Origin: Bacteroidales bacterium
GTDB lineage: Bacteria; Bacteroidota; Bacteroidia; Bacteroidales; UBA932
NCBI GenBank assembly: GCA_017615445.1
Contig: JAGAAD010000072.1
Coordinates: forward strand, 1 to 45,458
DNA length: 45,458 nucleotides
Direction: 5' to 3'
A program made the position numbers and the translations under genes. Shown here piece by piece: positions 1 through 7,234 of this stretch (position 1 is the first letter of the stretch; the number at the start of each line of letters is the position of its first letter). The notes under the pieces are model-generated. The model had not been told where the DNA came from. It searched no databases and saw only the letters and a program-made list of their open reading frames with translations.

Positions 1-1
1 C

Positions 2-697
2 ATATCTGTCGCGGGAGATTCTTTACATGCTCCACTTCTGCCCGAAGACGCACCTCAGCCGAAGGTGGCCGTGGTCGCTCTGAGCTCCAACTCCTCTTTG
101 TGCGGCGGCTTCAACAACAATGTGATAAAGAAAGCGCGTGAGGTGGTCGCTGAAATCGGCTCAGATTCAGTGGAGCTGTATGCAATAGGCCGCAAGATTT
201 CGGACGCTTTCGCCAAGGTCGGACTGAAGTCCGTTCGCGACTACACCGAACTCTCCGCTCATCCTTCTTATTCAGAGGCGGCTTCGTTAGCCGATGAACT
301 GGTGGACGGATATCTGTCCGGACGCTTCTCGAAGGTGGTGCTCGTCTGGAACCATTTCCTCTCCACCTCCTCCCAGAAACCTTTCGTGGAGACCTATCTC
401 CCCTTCGAGCGTAAAGAAGGCTCGGGATCTGTTGAAGATCTGCTGGCGGATTATTTAGTCGAGCCCGACCTGAAGGCTCTCTACTCAGAACTGTTGCCGA
501 AGACCCTGAGACTGCGCATCTATTCCCTGCTGCTTGACAGCGCCGCCGCCGAGCACGCCGCCCGCACTGTCGCCATGCAGACCGCCACCGACAACGGCAA
601 CGAAATCCTCGAAGAACTCACCCTCGAGTACAACAAAGGCCGCCAGGCCAAAATCACCGCCGAAATATTGGATCTCGCCGGCGGCCAGCAGGAATAG
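2..697 (+). CDS. atpG: F1 ATP synthase gamma subunit, 5'-truncated by the window edge
   Basis: This is the central rotor stalk of F1F0 ATP synthase, on the cytoplasmic face of the inner membrane. The frame is open from base 2 with no start codon, and the coding sequence clearly continues upstream, so roughly the first 80 residues are missing. Recognisable gamma-family features are the VAVVALSSNSSLCGGFN segment near the visible N-terminus and the C-terminal helix with EILEELTLEYNKGRQAKIT, which inserts into the alpha3beta3 hexamer. The GTG at 65 is an internal Val codon of the family block, not a start. The stop at 695-697 lies three bases before a palindromic element that probably ends the atp transcript. 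Confidence 0.93.
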   Translation: MSVAGDSLHAPLLPEDAPQPKVAVVALSSNSSLCGGFNNNVIKKAREVVAEIGSDSVELYAIGRKISDAFAKVGLKSVRDYTELSAHPSYSEAASLADELVDGYLSGRFSKVVLVWNHFLSTSSQKPFVETYLPFERKEGSGSVEDLLADYLVEPDLKALYSELLPKTLRLRIYSLLLDSAAAEHAARTVAMQTATDNGNEILEELTLEYNKGRQAKITAEILDLAGGQQE

Positions 698-700
698 CCC

Positions 701-806
701 GTGGGGGCCAACTCCCTAATTATCAGCAATTTACATAAATTAGGTATCTCAAAATCGGGACACCTAATTTACTTAAGTCCTTGACTTTCACGCACTTATC
801 CCCCAC
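701..806. repeat. 106-bp palindromic element, copy 1
   Basis: The outer ends GTGGGGG (701-707) and CCCCCAC (800-806) are inverted repeats. Inside them TAAATTAGGTATC (736-748) pairs with GACACCTAATTTA (759-771) with one mismatch. The loop AAAATCGG is shared with the copy at 4070-4175, which has exactly the same length and aligns without gaps. It lies between atpG and the convergent tRNA unit, so a bidirectional terminator is a natural role. A small non-coding mobile palindrome is the alternative. Confidence 0.75.
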
Positions 807-820
807 GACACTTTAACAAC

Positions 821-874
821 GGCAGGGGGTCCGGTCAGGATTTTCGGAAGAATTAATAATGGCAGGGGGTCCGG
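821..874. repeat. Short tandem repeat, two copies of GGCAGGGGGTCCGG
   Basis: The 14-mer GGCAGGGGGTCCGG occurs at 821-834 and again at 861-874, a 40-base period, with an AT-rich spacer. No gene lies here. It may be part of an intergenic repeat family or a remnant of a duplication; no function can be assigned. Confidence 0.5.
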
Positions 875-904
875 GGGGTACGCCCCACGGTTAATGTAGT
901 GCGA

Positions 905-957
905 AGCACCGCAAAACAAAATGAGCACCCCGTATGGAGTGCTCATTGTTTTGCGGT
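905..957 (-). terminator. Terminator-like hairpin downstream of the tRNA-Asp remnant
   Basis: On the minus strand, AATGAGCAC pairs with GTGCTCATT around a CCATACGG-type loop, followed by TTGTTTT. The arms extend further through CACCGCAAAAC and GTTTTGCGGTG with a two-base bulge. It has the same layout as the terminator behind the intact tRNA-Asp, so this was probably the end of a second tRNA transcript. Confidence 0.65.
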
Positions 958-1073
958 GCGGAAGGGGCTCGAACCCTCGCGGCTGCGCCGCGGGCGAGCT
1001 ACACGTTACCCCCTCGACTGCAAGCAGTCGGTCCCCTCGGGGGACGGGAGGTCGAGGGTTCAACGGACACCCT
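950..1073 (-). pseudogene. Degenerate tRNA-Asp remnant fused to a hairpin-rich GC sequence
   Basis: Bases 950-979 are identical over 30 nt to 1116-1145, which is the T-arm, acceptor 3' strand and trailer of the intact tRNA-Asp. The 5' half that should follow (D-arm, anticodon arm, GGTGCGG acceptor strand) is absent. In its place are three perfect small hairpins: 978-992 (CGCGGC/GCCGCG), 1015-1030 (CGACTGC/GCAGTCG) and 1031-1045 (GTCCCC/GGGGAC). They are bracketed by the inverted pair GAACCCTCG (971-979) and CGAGGGTTC (1053-1061). It cannot fold as a tRNA. Most likely it is a second tRNA-Asp gene destroyed by insertion of a palindromic element; an attachment-site relic is less likely, because no integrase is near. 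Confidence 0.6.
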
Positions 1074-1078
1074 ACAAT

Positions 1079-1118
1079 AAACAAAGAGACCATCCCAAAA
1101 GGAATGGTCTCTTTGTTT
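1079..1118 (-). terminator. Intrinsic terminator of tRNA-Asp
   Basis: An 18-bp stem (1079-1096 with 1101-1118, one G-U-type mismatch) closes on a four-base loop. On the minus strand the 3' arm ends in CTCTTTGTTTATT, giving a U-rich tail. It begins two bases after the tRNA discriminator base. Confidence 0.8.
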
Positions 1119-1119
1119 G

Positions 1120-1194
1120 CGGTGCGGAAGGGGCTCGAACCCTCGACCTCCGGCGTGACAGGCCGGCATTCTAACCAAGCTGAACTACCGCACC
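1120..1194 (-). tRNA. tRNA-Asp (anticodon GTC)
   Basis: The minus strand folds as a 75-nt cloverleaf. The 7-bp acceptor is GGTGCGG/CCGCACC with discriminator G at 1120. The D-arm is GTTC/GAAT, the anticodon stem CCGGC/GCCGG with loop CTGTCAC, and the T-arm GAGGG-TTCGAGC-CCCTT. The anticodon GTC is at 1157-1159. CCA is not fully encoded (GCAAAC follows), so the CCA end would be added after transcription. Confidence 0.95.
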
Positions 1195-1294
1195 AACGAT
1201 AGCGCTTCGTCTGAAGCGGATGCAAATATACACCTATTTTTTTCATCTGCAAAAAATAATTTCATTTTCTGGCCTCTCGCAGCGCTGAAATGAT

Positions 1295-1302
1295 TATATT
1301 TG
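1295..1302 (+). promoter_or_regulatory. Bacteroidetes -7 box for the NamZ-like gene
   Basis: TATATTTG matches the TAnnTTTG -7 consensus and ends only five bases before the ATG at 1308. A transcript started here would have almost no leader. The -33 element is weak. The box overlaps the alternative upstream ATG at 1290, which argues against that start. Confidence 0.5.
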
Positions 1303-1307
1303 AAGAC

Positions 1308-2489
1308 ATGAAGCATCTGTCGATTTCATTGTTGCTGGTTGCGCTGCTGTCTGTCTGTTCCTGCGGCGTGTCGAAAAACCGGAACGGGATTGTGATGGGA
1401 GACGAGCAGACAGATCTGTATCTTCCCCTGATCGAGGGGCAGAGAGTAGCCCTCCTTACCAACCACACCGGCCTGGCCGGCACTTCGAAAGACAGCCCGC
1501 ACATTCTGGACGTGCTGCTCGCGAAGAAGGTGGACGTTGCCGTGGTCTTTTCGCCCGAGCATGGATTCCGCGGGACTGCGGACGCCGGTGAGAAGGTGAG
1601 CAGCGGCAGGGACAGTAAGACCGGAGTGCCGGTGGTCTCGCTCTACGGCGGCGGCCTGAAGCTGGAGGACGACCTCTTCGACGTGCTTCTGGTGGACATC
1701 CAGGATGTCGGCACGCGCTTTTACACATATTATATAACGATGCTGCGCATGATGAACGTCTGCGCGGCCATGGGTAAGCAGGTGATTGTGCTCGACCGGC
1801 CGAACCCGAACGGTTTCGCAGTGGACGGGCCGGTGCTGGACCCGCGCTTCAAGTCCGGAGTGGGCGTGCTGCCGATCCCTGTGATGCACGGGATGACGCT
1901 GGGCGAGCTTGCGCGCATGATTGTGGGCGAAGGCTGGCTGGACGGCGGACGCAAGTGCTACCTGATGGTGGTGCCCTGCCTGAACTACACACACTCCACC
2001 CTCTACGACCTCCCGGTCGCGCCCTCGCCAAACCTCAAGGACATGCAGGCCGTTTACCTCTACCCGTCCACCTGCCTGTTCGAAGGAACCACCCTCTCGC
2101 TCGGGCGCGGCACCCCCTGGCCCTTCGAGATCTATGGTCATCCCGCCATGCCGGAGACCGGCTTCAGCTTCACGCCCGCCTCGGTCCCCGGAGCGAAGAA
2201 CCCGCCGCTGAAAGACCGCCTGTGCAACGGAGTGGACCTGCGGGAAGTGCCTCAGGATGCAATCAGGGCCAAAGGCCTGGACCTCAGCTATATTATCGAC
2301 GCCTACAACAAGATGGCTCCCACGGGCGAGCCCTTCTGGAACGGAACCTTCTTCGAGAAACTGATCGGCGTGGACTATGTCCGCACGATGATCGAAGCCG
2401 GCGCTTCCGCAGAAGAAATAAAGGCCCGCTGGGAAGAGGATGTAAAGAAATTTATCGCTCTGAGGGCGAAATACCTTATTTATGAGTAA
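1308..2489 (+). CDS. DUF1343 / NamZ-like exo-beta-N-acetylmuramidase lipoprotein
   Basis: Probably cleaves terminal N-acetylmuramic acid from peptidoglycan fragments at the cell envelope. That is the activity known for the NamZ (GH171, formerly DUF1343) family of Bacillus subtilis and Tannerella forsythia. From the ATG at 1308 the protein has a lipoprotein signal (MKHLSISLLL, then LLSVCSC with the lipobox Cys). Family blocks follow: LLTNHTGL, SPEHGFRGTADAGEKV, SLYGGG, LLVDIQDVGTRFYTYYITM, VLDRPNPNGF and MHGMTLGELA. The length of about 393 residues is normal. An in-frame ATG at 1290 is possible, but it overlaps the promoter and would spoil the signal peptide start. The DUF975 gene follows 25 bases later. 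Confidence 0.88.
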   Translation: MKHLSISLLLVALLSVCSCGVSKNRNGIVMGDEQTDLYLPLIEGQRVALLTNHTGLAGTSKDSPHILDVLLAKKVDVAVVFSPEHGFRGTADAGEKVSSGRDSKTGVPVVSLYGGGLKLEDDLFDVLLVDIQDVGTRFYTYYITMLRMMNVCAAMGKQVIVLDRPNPNGFAVDGPVLDPRFKSGVGVLPIPVMHGMTLGELARMIVGEGWLDGGRKCYLMVVPCLNYTHSTLYDLPVAPSPNLKDMQAVYLYPSTCLFEGTTLSLGRGTPWPFEIYGHPAMPETGFSFTPASVPGAKNPPLKDRLCNGVDLREVPQDAIRAKGLDLSYIIDAYNKMAPTGEPFWNGTFFEKLIGVDYVRTMIEAGASAEEIKARWEEDVKKFIALRAKYLIYE

Positions 2490-2494
2490 ATTTG
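2487..2494 (+). promoter_or_regulatory. Possible -7 box for the DUF975 gene
   Basis: TAAATTTG fits TAnnTTTG and overlaps the stop codon of the preceding gene. The ATG at 2515 is 20 bases downstream. No good -33 TTG is seen at 20 bases upstream, so this could be chance or a weak internal promoter. Confidence 0.35.
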
Positions 2495-2514
2495 AACAAT
2501 AAAACGATACAATT

Positions 2515-3135
2515 ATGAGAACAAGATCAGAACAAAAAGCCGCTGCGCTTGCAAAATGCAGAATGAATTGGTCGCCGCTTGTGCTGGCCACATTGGTCTT
2601 TATCGCCGTCTGCGCTGCCGCAGCAGCCACCTCATTCGCCGCTTTCATAGTGGATATCTTCGTGGTTGGCCCTATTACCATAGGTCTGTACAACGCGTTC
2701 CTCGCATATGACCGCGACCAGTCCCAGACAGGCTTGATCGAAGACATGTTCCGCAGGGGCTTCGATAAGAACTACCTTCACAAAGTCCTTGGATATTTCC
2801 TTATGGATTTGTTCGTTGCCCTCTGGACGCTGCTTCTCATAATCCCCGGTATCATCAAGGGATTGGCGTACTCGATGACCCCCTTCATCCTCGAAGAGAA
2901 GCCTGAACTTTCAGCCTACGACGCCATCAAGTACAGCGAGAAGATGATGATGGGCCACAAATGGGATTTGTTCGTGCTCTATCTGAGCTTCATCGGCTGG
3001 TTCATTCTCTGCTTATTCACACTCGGAATCGGTTTCCTCTGGCTCGCCCCTTATCAGCAGCTCAGCGTCAGCGAGTTCTATGAGGACCTTAAGGCAGAGC
3101 AGGCCGAGAAACCTCTCGAGGGAACGATTCAGTAA
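2515..3135 (+). CDS. DUF975-family integral membrane protein
   Basis: A 206-residue protein with hydrophobic segments at about residues 22-42, 45-62, 95-118 and 148-180. The family motif around LLIIPGIIKGLAYSMTPFIL is followed by the acidic-aromatic stretch typical of DUF975 proteins (SAYDAIKYSEKMMMGHKW). Members are inner-membrane proteins of unknown function. It lies 25 bases after the NamZ-like gene and just upstream of the DUF3667-like gene, suggesting one transcription unit. Function is not assignable. Confidence 0.8.
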   Translation: MRTRSEQKAAALAKCRMNWSPLVLATLVFIAVCAAAAATSFAAFIVDIFVVGPITIGLYNAFLAYDRDQSQTGLIEDMFRRGFDKNYLHKVLGYFLMDLFVALWTLLLIIPGIIKGLAYSMTPFILEEKPELSAYDAIKYSEKMMMGHKWDLFVLYLSFIGWFILCLFTLGIGFLWLAPYQQLSVSEFYEDLKAEQAEKPLEGTIQ

Positions 3136-3172
3136 TACCCCAAGGCGTACGAAAAAGATATCAGCATGGCTC

Positions 3173-4060
3173 ATGCCCAGGTTGCGGCTATGGGCCATAT
3201 ATCGCGAACTGGGCTATATTCCCTGGCGCAAAGCGCGCGAGCCGCGAAAGGCTCGTAAGCCGCGCAAGGAGGGCGTGTATATCGGAACGCGTGAGGCGAT
3301 TCCGTTTATGAACGACGATGCCAAGCGCACCCTCGCGCATCTGTTCATGCGCCCGGGCTATATGATGCGCGATTACATAGTCCGCGGCGACCACGAGCAC
3401 TATCTCGCCCCCTTCACTGCCATGCTGGTGTTCTATTCTGTCTTCACCCTGATAGTCGCAGTGGTCAACCCGCAAGCCTCGAAAAGTTCATTCGCCGAGG
3501 GCCTTGCCAAGGGTATGAAAGAAGGGAGCCTGATAGTCCAGACGGACAGCACTGGTCGCCCTGATGCTCAGGAGCGCATAGAACGCGCTGTGGTCAGTCT
3601 GGCGGATGCCATCATGCTAACCCAGCTGGACCTCCATCCCGAGGCTGCAGACACGCCGTGGAAAGAGTCCCTGGCCGCCGTGGAGGGAGACCTCCGCAGC
3701 AAGGGCCTGCCGCTCTTTCTGGGGAACTTCCTTGTGATGTGGATGACGCTTGCGCTTGTGCTGCGAAAGCAAAAGATCAGTTTCTCCGGCGCTGCAGCCG
3801 CCTCCGCCTACATCCTGTGCCAGTATTGTATCTTTATGTTCCTGGCACTGCTGCTTTCCCTGGGCGCCGAATCCGACCTGGGCGTGCTTCTGATGGGCGT
3901 GCTGCTCTTTATAGACTACCGCCAGATGCTTGGAATCGGCAACCGCCCGGCCGTCGCACTGACCATCAAAACCGGTCTGATCTACCTCCTGCTCGTGGTG
4001 GGCTTCTATCTTCTCCTCACGATAGGACTAGTCATCTTTGCCCTCACTGCCAGCGCGTAG
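3173..4060 (+). CDS. DUF3667-like membrane protein, start uncertain
   Basis: The frame is open from 3080, inside the DUF975 gene, but the first 31 codons are basic and shadow-like, so the ATG at 3173 is preferred. The recognisable part is TLAHLFMRPGYMMRDYI and HEHYLAPFTAMLVFYS, a pattern of DUF3667 proteins, where a short amphipathic region precedes four to five membrane helices (about residues 80-100, 180-200, 205-235, 245-260 and 270-295 from this start). Typical relatives carry an N-terminal zinc ribbon. None is present in this frame, although another frame reads CPGCG at about 3174-3188. The N-terminus may therefore be damaged or simply different. Role unknown. Confidence 0.65.
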   Translation: MPRLRLWAIYRELGYIPWRKAREPRKARKPRKEGVYIGTREAIPFMNDDAKRTLAHLFMRPGYMMRDYIVRGDHEHYLAPFTAMLVFYSVFTLIVAVVNPQASKSSFAEGLAKGMKEGSLIVQTDSTGRPDAQERIERAVVSLADAIMLTQLDLHPEAADTPWKESLAAVEGDLRSKGLPLFLGNFLVMWMTLALVLRKQKISFSGAAAASAYILCQYCIFMFLALLLSLGAESDLGVLLMGVLLFIDYRQMLGIGNRPAVALTIKTGLIYLLLVVGFYLLLTIGLVIFALTASA

Positions 4061-4069
4061 TAAAAAGGC

Positions 4070-4175
4070 GTGGGGGCTATGTGGTTGACAGTCAGAGAAT
4101 TACGTAATTTAGGTGTCTCGAAATCGGGACACCTAAATTACGTAAAGTCCTGTAAGTTAGGGCGTTAGCCCCCAC
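4070..4175. repeat. 106-bp palindromic element, copy 2
   Basis: The outer arms are GTGGGGGCT (4070-4078) and AGCCCCCAC (4167-4175). The inner stem TACGTAATTTAGGTGTC (4101-4117) and GACACCTAAATTACGTA (4128-4144) is a perfect 17-bp inverted repeat around a TCGAAATCGG loop. It is the same length as copy 1 at 701-806 and aligns without gaps. It starts 9 bases after one stop codon and ends 4 bases before the stop of the convergent gene, a place suited to a bidirectional terminator. Confidence 0.8.
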
Positions 4176-4179
4176 GGGG

Positions 4180-5007
4180 CTATTCTGCTGAGGTGTAGGA
4201 AATCCAGTCAACCTCCAGTTCGTAGGGATACAAAGGCAATTTGCCGGAGGAGGGGGTGAAGAAACGAAGGGCGGGGCGAAGGGGCGTGGAGGGCAGTTTT
4301 TCAGTGAACTCCGCAAGGACCTGCTTCTCGGCATTTACGCCGGTCTTGATCCAGACGCTAATCTTATCTAAAGCCAAGTCGAAGCCGTAGATATAGAACT
4401 TGGAAGAGGCCTTGAAACCGGAGATTTCCGGCACATAGGAGGACTCGTTCTCCCCCACTTTCACACACACCTTCGTAGGTTCGGAAAGTCTCAGGCTGAT
4501 GGCCACGCTTTCCGCGCCGTCCGGGTCATAAAGAGATAGCGAAGCGACGGAGCCCACGGACGACTGCACGGAGCCGATATCGGGGATGCGCATCCTCACG
4601 CTCAAACTACCGTTCTCTATATACCCTGCGGCACCGGCGAAGGCACCCTCCCCTGCTGCATCCTTGGGATCCAGCCTGAGCAGCAGAATTTTGGTCCCGC
4701 TCTCGCTCAAAGACGGAAAACCTGGATAATAGCGGAAATCAGGGCGCGCGCTCAACTTCTGAAACACGAACAGATCTGAGGCCTGAGCGTCGAACTCCTC
4801 GGTGAAAGCCTCCATAAGCGTGACATCCACGGGGCCTGGAGGGACAACGGGACCAGGGGCGGTCGTGTCAGCGGCCTGAGCAGTGTCGGGCTTATCCACA
4901 GGATTGACATGGACCGGACCCGTATAAGTGTACGGATCCTTTCCTGAGCAGGCGCCGATCAGGAGCGCAGCCGCAGCCAGAATTAATAGTTGTTTGCCTG
5001 TCTCCAT
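4180..5007 (-). CDS. GH16-like surface lipoprotein lacking catalytic residues
   Basis: A 275-residue lipoprotein: signal METGKQLLIL, lipobox LIGAC with Cys20, then a Pro/Thr-rich linker to about residue 60. The remainder aligns end to end with the neighbouring GH16 protein. Shared landmarks are FTEEFDA, PGFPSLSESGTKILLLRL, RMRIPDIGSVQ, KFYIYGFDLALDKISVWI and YPYELEVDWISY. Where the neighbour has the catalytic E-I-D-F-E motif, this protein reads SVAISLRL, so nucleophile and acid/base are gone. It is best read as a glucan-binding pseudoenzyme exposed on the outer membrane. It is the last gene of the PUL and overlaps the GH16 gene by 25 bases. Confidence 0.8.
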   Translation of the reverse strand: METGKQLLILAAAALLIGACSGKDPYTYTGPVHVNPVDKPDTAQAADTTAPGPVVPPGPVDVTLMEAFTEEFDAQASDLFVFQKLSARPDFRYYPGFPSLSESGTKILLLRLDPKDAAGEGAFAGAAGYIENGSLSVRMRIPDIGSVQSSVGSVASLSLYDPDGAESVAISLRLSEPTKVCVKVGENESSYVPEISGFKASSKFYIYGFDLALDKISVWIKTGVNAEKQVLAEFTEKLPSTPLRPALRFFTPSSGKLPLYPYELEVDWISYTSAE

Positions 5008-5924
5008 GCAATATTCAGATCGTCGTAAGGCTCGTATTTCATCCAGTCAATTTCCAGCGAATACGGATACTTCGGCGCCTCGGTAGAGCGGGGATTAGTG
5101 TCCACGGACCAGTTGTTGGTGTGCCAGAAATTGAGCAGGTAGGTTGTCGGAGGCTGAGGGATACCGGAGAAGTTGGGGGTGGTTCCCGTGTAATCCCAAA
5201 GGATAATCTTTTCTCCGGTGTCAGGATGCTCGATCCACCAGGTAAGACGGTCCGGATACCAGTCGAAGCCGTAGATATAGAACTGCTTCGAGGCATCGTA
5301 GCCGCTGATCGCAGAGATGGAACGAGGGGTCATAGCGGCATCGTCTGACGAGTCGAAATAGTGGTCACGGTTACCGTCGTGGTAAGAGCGATAATTCGTG
5401 TAGAGTATCTCACCTTTTGCGAGATTGATGGTACGTCCCACCCTCTGCAGATTGTTCACATTGTTCGGATCACTTGTCCAGGTGCCGATATAAATCAAGG
5501 TCGGGTCCGCAATAAGCCACTCGAAGTCAATCTCGCTCAGACCGAAACCCTTGGTGAAACGATATGTGAAATAGCCGACCACCACTCCGATATTGGGCTG
5601 GACTGCCTTCACGTCAGGCACTCTGATTCTGGCGGAATAAGTTCCGAAATGAGTCATCTTGGAGGTCGATATCTCCGGACCGCGGCCGGCTCCGGCGGGA
5701 TCTGAAGGCTGGATGCGGAAAATCATCACATCAGTGCCGAGCTCGCTGAACGAGGGCACTCCGCAACTATAGCGCAGTGCGCTGCCGCTGGTGCCAAAGT
5801 AAGAGGGCTTCGCAGCATCGAAATTCTCGGTGAACGGGCGCATGAAGCGTGAGTCCGTGTCTTGAGCGGAAGCCGCCCAACTAATGCAGAATGCCGCAAC
5901 AACAATTACGAATAATCGTTTCAT
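4983..5924 (-). CDS. GH16 family endo-glucanase (laminarinase/lichenase type), secreted
   Basis: Likely hydrolyses internal beta-1,3 or mixed beta-1,3/1,4 glucan linkages in the periplasm or at the cell surface. The signal peptide is MKRLFVIVVAAFCISWAASA-Q with no lipobox. The GH16 core shows RIRVPDVKAVQPNIG, then the catalytic motif E131-I-D133-F-E135 (the bulge-free ExDxE type: nucleophile, assisting Asp, acid/base). The family WYPDRLTWWIE and LNFWHTNNW blocks follow. The length of 313 residues is normal for a single-domain enzyme. A GTG codon precedes the chosen ATG. It is the only clear glycoside hydrolase in the PUL, so the substrate is inferred from it alone. Confidence 0.88.
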   Translation of the reverse strand: MKRLFVIVVAAFCISWAASAQDTDSRFMRPFTENFDAAKPSYFGTSGSALRYSCGVPSFSELGTDVMIFRIQPSDPAGAGRGPEISTSKMTHFGTYSARIRVPDVKAVQPNIGVVVGYFTYRFTKGFGLSEIDFEWLIADPTLIYIGTWTSDPNNVNNLQRVGRTINLAKGEILYTNYRSYHDGNRDHYFDSSDDAAMTPRSISAISGYDASKQFYIYGFDWYPDRLTWWIEHPDTGEKIILWDYTGTTPNFSGIPQPPTTYLLNFWHTNNWSVDTNPRSTEAPKYPYSLEIDWMKYEPYDDLNIAWRQANNY

Positions 5925-5987
5925 CACACAAAAATACTAATAATTGGGAAGACAGGGCAGGGTCAGCCGCCCTGTCTCAATAATAAA

Positions 5988-7211
5988 CTAGAGAACGATC
6001 TTCGCGCTCACTTCGTCGATGAAGTAAGGCTTGCCGTAGTAGGTCACGCTCCAGACGTTGCGGATGTTGAACATGATGTAGTATGTTCCATCAGCAGCTG
6101 CGGTGTAGCGTGCTCCGGTGCCTTCGCCGTTTGCGTCGTAAGGAGTCGAGAAGCCCCAGGCGTCGCCCTGAGCGTAGTTGGCGCTGCCGGAGAGATCTCC
6201 GTCGTAGGCAGGGACAGACTGCTGGTTGCCCTCGGCATCCCACCAGTTGAAGAACTGGACGAAGATGTTGGCGTCGTCCGGTGCGGGAGCGGTGTCGATG
6301 CAGAGCCAGAAGAGTCCGTTGTCGTTGATCTCGCCGTCGTACTTGATCTGGGCGGAGACCTCGATGACATCGTCCTTCTTGAGCTCGATGGCCTGATAGA
6401 CGGTCACATTGTGGGCCCAGTCGTGATACTGGTTCTCACCGCCGAGCCGCAGGCATCCGCCCTTTCCGCCCTTCGGGCCGTCCTCGGTGTAACCGAAGGT
6501 GCTGGTGAACGAAGGAAGACCGGGAGTTCCTGCATAGCCGTCGTCGTTGGTGGAAGCGTCCGCGCTGACGACAGTCCAATACTGCGCATCGTCTTCCTCC
6601 ATGCCGCCGCCCTGAATGAGCTCGGTGTAGGCGATAACGTCCACTTCAGCCTCATAGGTGTCGGAAGCGCCGCCTCCGCTGACGGTGGCCTTGACGGTGT
6701 ACTTTCCGAAAGCTTCGTAGGTGTGGGTCATCTTGAACTGGTCACCTGTGCTGCCGTCGCCGAAATCCCATGCGATGGTCTCGGCGCCCTGCGAAGAGGT
6801 GGCGTCGAATTCCACTGTGAGGCCGAACTTGCCGGCGCGGTCGGTCTTGGCGACTGCAGTGAAGTAGGCCATGACATTGGCGCTGCCGCCCTGGACGGTG
6901 ACAGACGCTTCCTTGCTGGCGGTCTCACCGTCGGCGTTGGCCACGGTCAGTTTCACATTGTAGGTGCCGCCTGCAAGATACTCGTGGGTGGGAGATGCGG
7001 TCTTGGCGGTTTCGCCGTCGCCGAATTCCCATTTGTAGGAAGTCGCATTCTCAGACTTGTTCGTGAAGGTGACGGTGAGTCCGTCCACCGCGTACTCGAA
7101 ATCCGCCTTGGGAGTGCCTGCGGAAGGAGTGGGGTTGTCCGGACCTGCCGGATCCTGGCATGCAACCGTCATGACGGCTGCAGCTGCGAGCAAATAGAAA
7201 AACTTTTTCAT
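5988..7211 (-). CDS. Two-PKD-domain surface glycan-binding lipoprotein
   Basis: A 407-residue lipoprotein with signal MKKFFYLLAAAAVMTVAC (Cys18). Two PKD beta-sandwich modules follow at about residues 34-108 (YKWEFGDGE, YNVKLTV) and 114-190 (IAWDFGDGS, YTVKATV). The C-terminal 210-residue region, rich in aromatic and Gly residues, looks like a carbohydrate-binding jelly roll (GGENQYHDWAHNVTVYQAI, FIDEVSAKIVL). The position after SusD and a DUF1735 lipoprotein is where SusE/SGBP proteins sit, so it probably holds polysaccharide at the outer surface. PKD modules would act as spacers. No catalytic motif is seen. Confidence 0.82.
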   Translation of the reverse strand: MKKFFYLLAAAAVMTVACQDPAGPDNPTPSAGTPKADFEYAVDGLTVTFTNKSENATSYKWEFGDGETAKTASPTHEYLAGGTYNVKLTVANADGETASKEASVTVQGGSANVMAYFTAVAKTDRAGKFGLTVEFDATSSQGAETIAWDFGDGSTGDQFKMTHTYEAFGKYTVKATVSGGGASDTYEAEVDVIAYTELIQGGGMEEDDAQYWTVVSADASTNDDGYAGTPGLPSFTSTFGYTEDGPKGGKGGCLRLGGENQYHDWAHNVTVYQAIELKKDDVIEVSAQIKYDGEINDNGLFWLCIDTAPAPDDANIFVQFFNWWDAEGNQQSVPAYDGDLSGSANYAQGDAWGFSTPYDANGEGTGARYTAAADGTYYIMFNIRNVWSVTYYGKPYFIDEVSAKIVL

Positions 7212-7234
7212 ATAAAATGGATTGGTATTGATTG

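Noticed and set aside
950..1145. Phage or integrative element attachment sites (30-bp direct repeat of the tRNA 3' end)
   Set aside because: Only 136 bases lie between the repeats, with no integrase or cargo; the repeat is better explained by a tandem tRNA-Asp copy with its own terminator.
788..1252. Open frames through the tRNA region on both strands
   Set aside because: They run through the tRNA-Asp gene and two terminator hairpins, so they are not coding.
1326..2747. 473-codon open frame on the minus strand across the NamZ-like gene
   Set aside because: Overlaps two genes with clear homology on the other strand; its sequence is low in hydrophobic core patterns and rich in His and Gln, as expected of a shadow.
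4180..5007. GH16-like lipoprotein as a pseudogene
   Set aside because: The frame is intact over 275 codons with a clean lipoprotein signal and structured C-terminus; loss is confined to catalytic residues.
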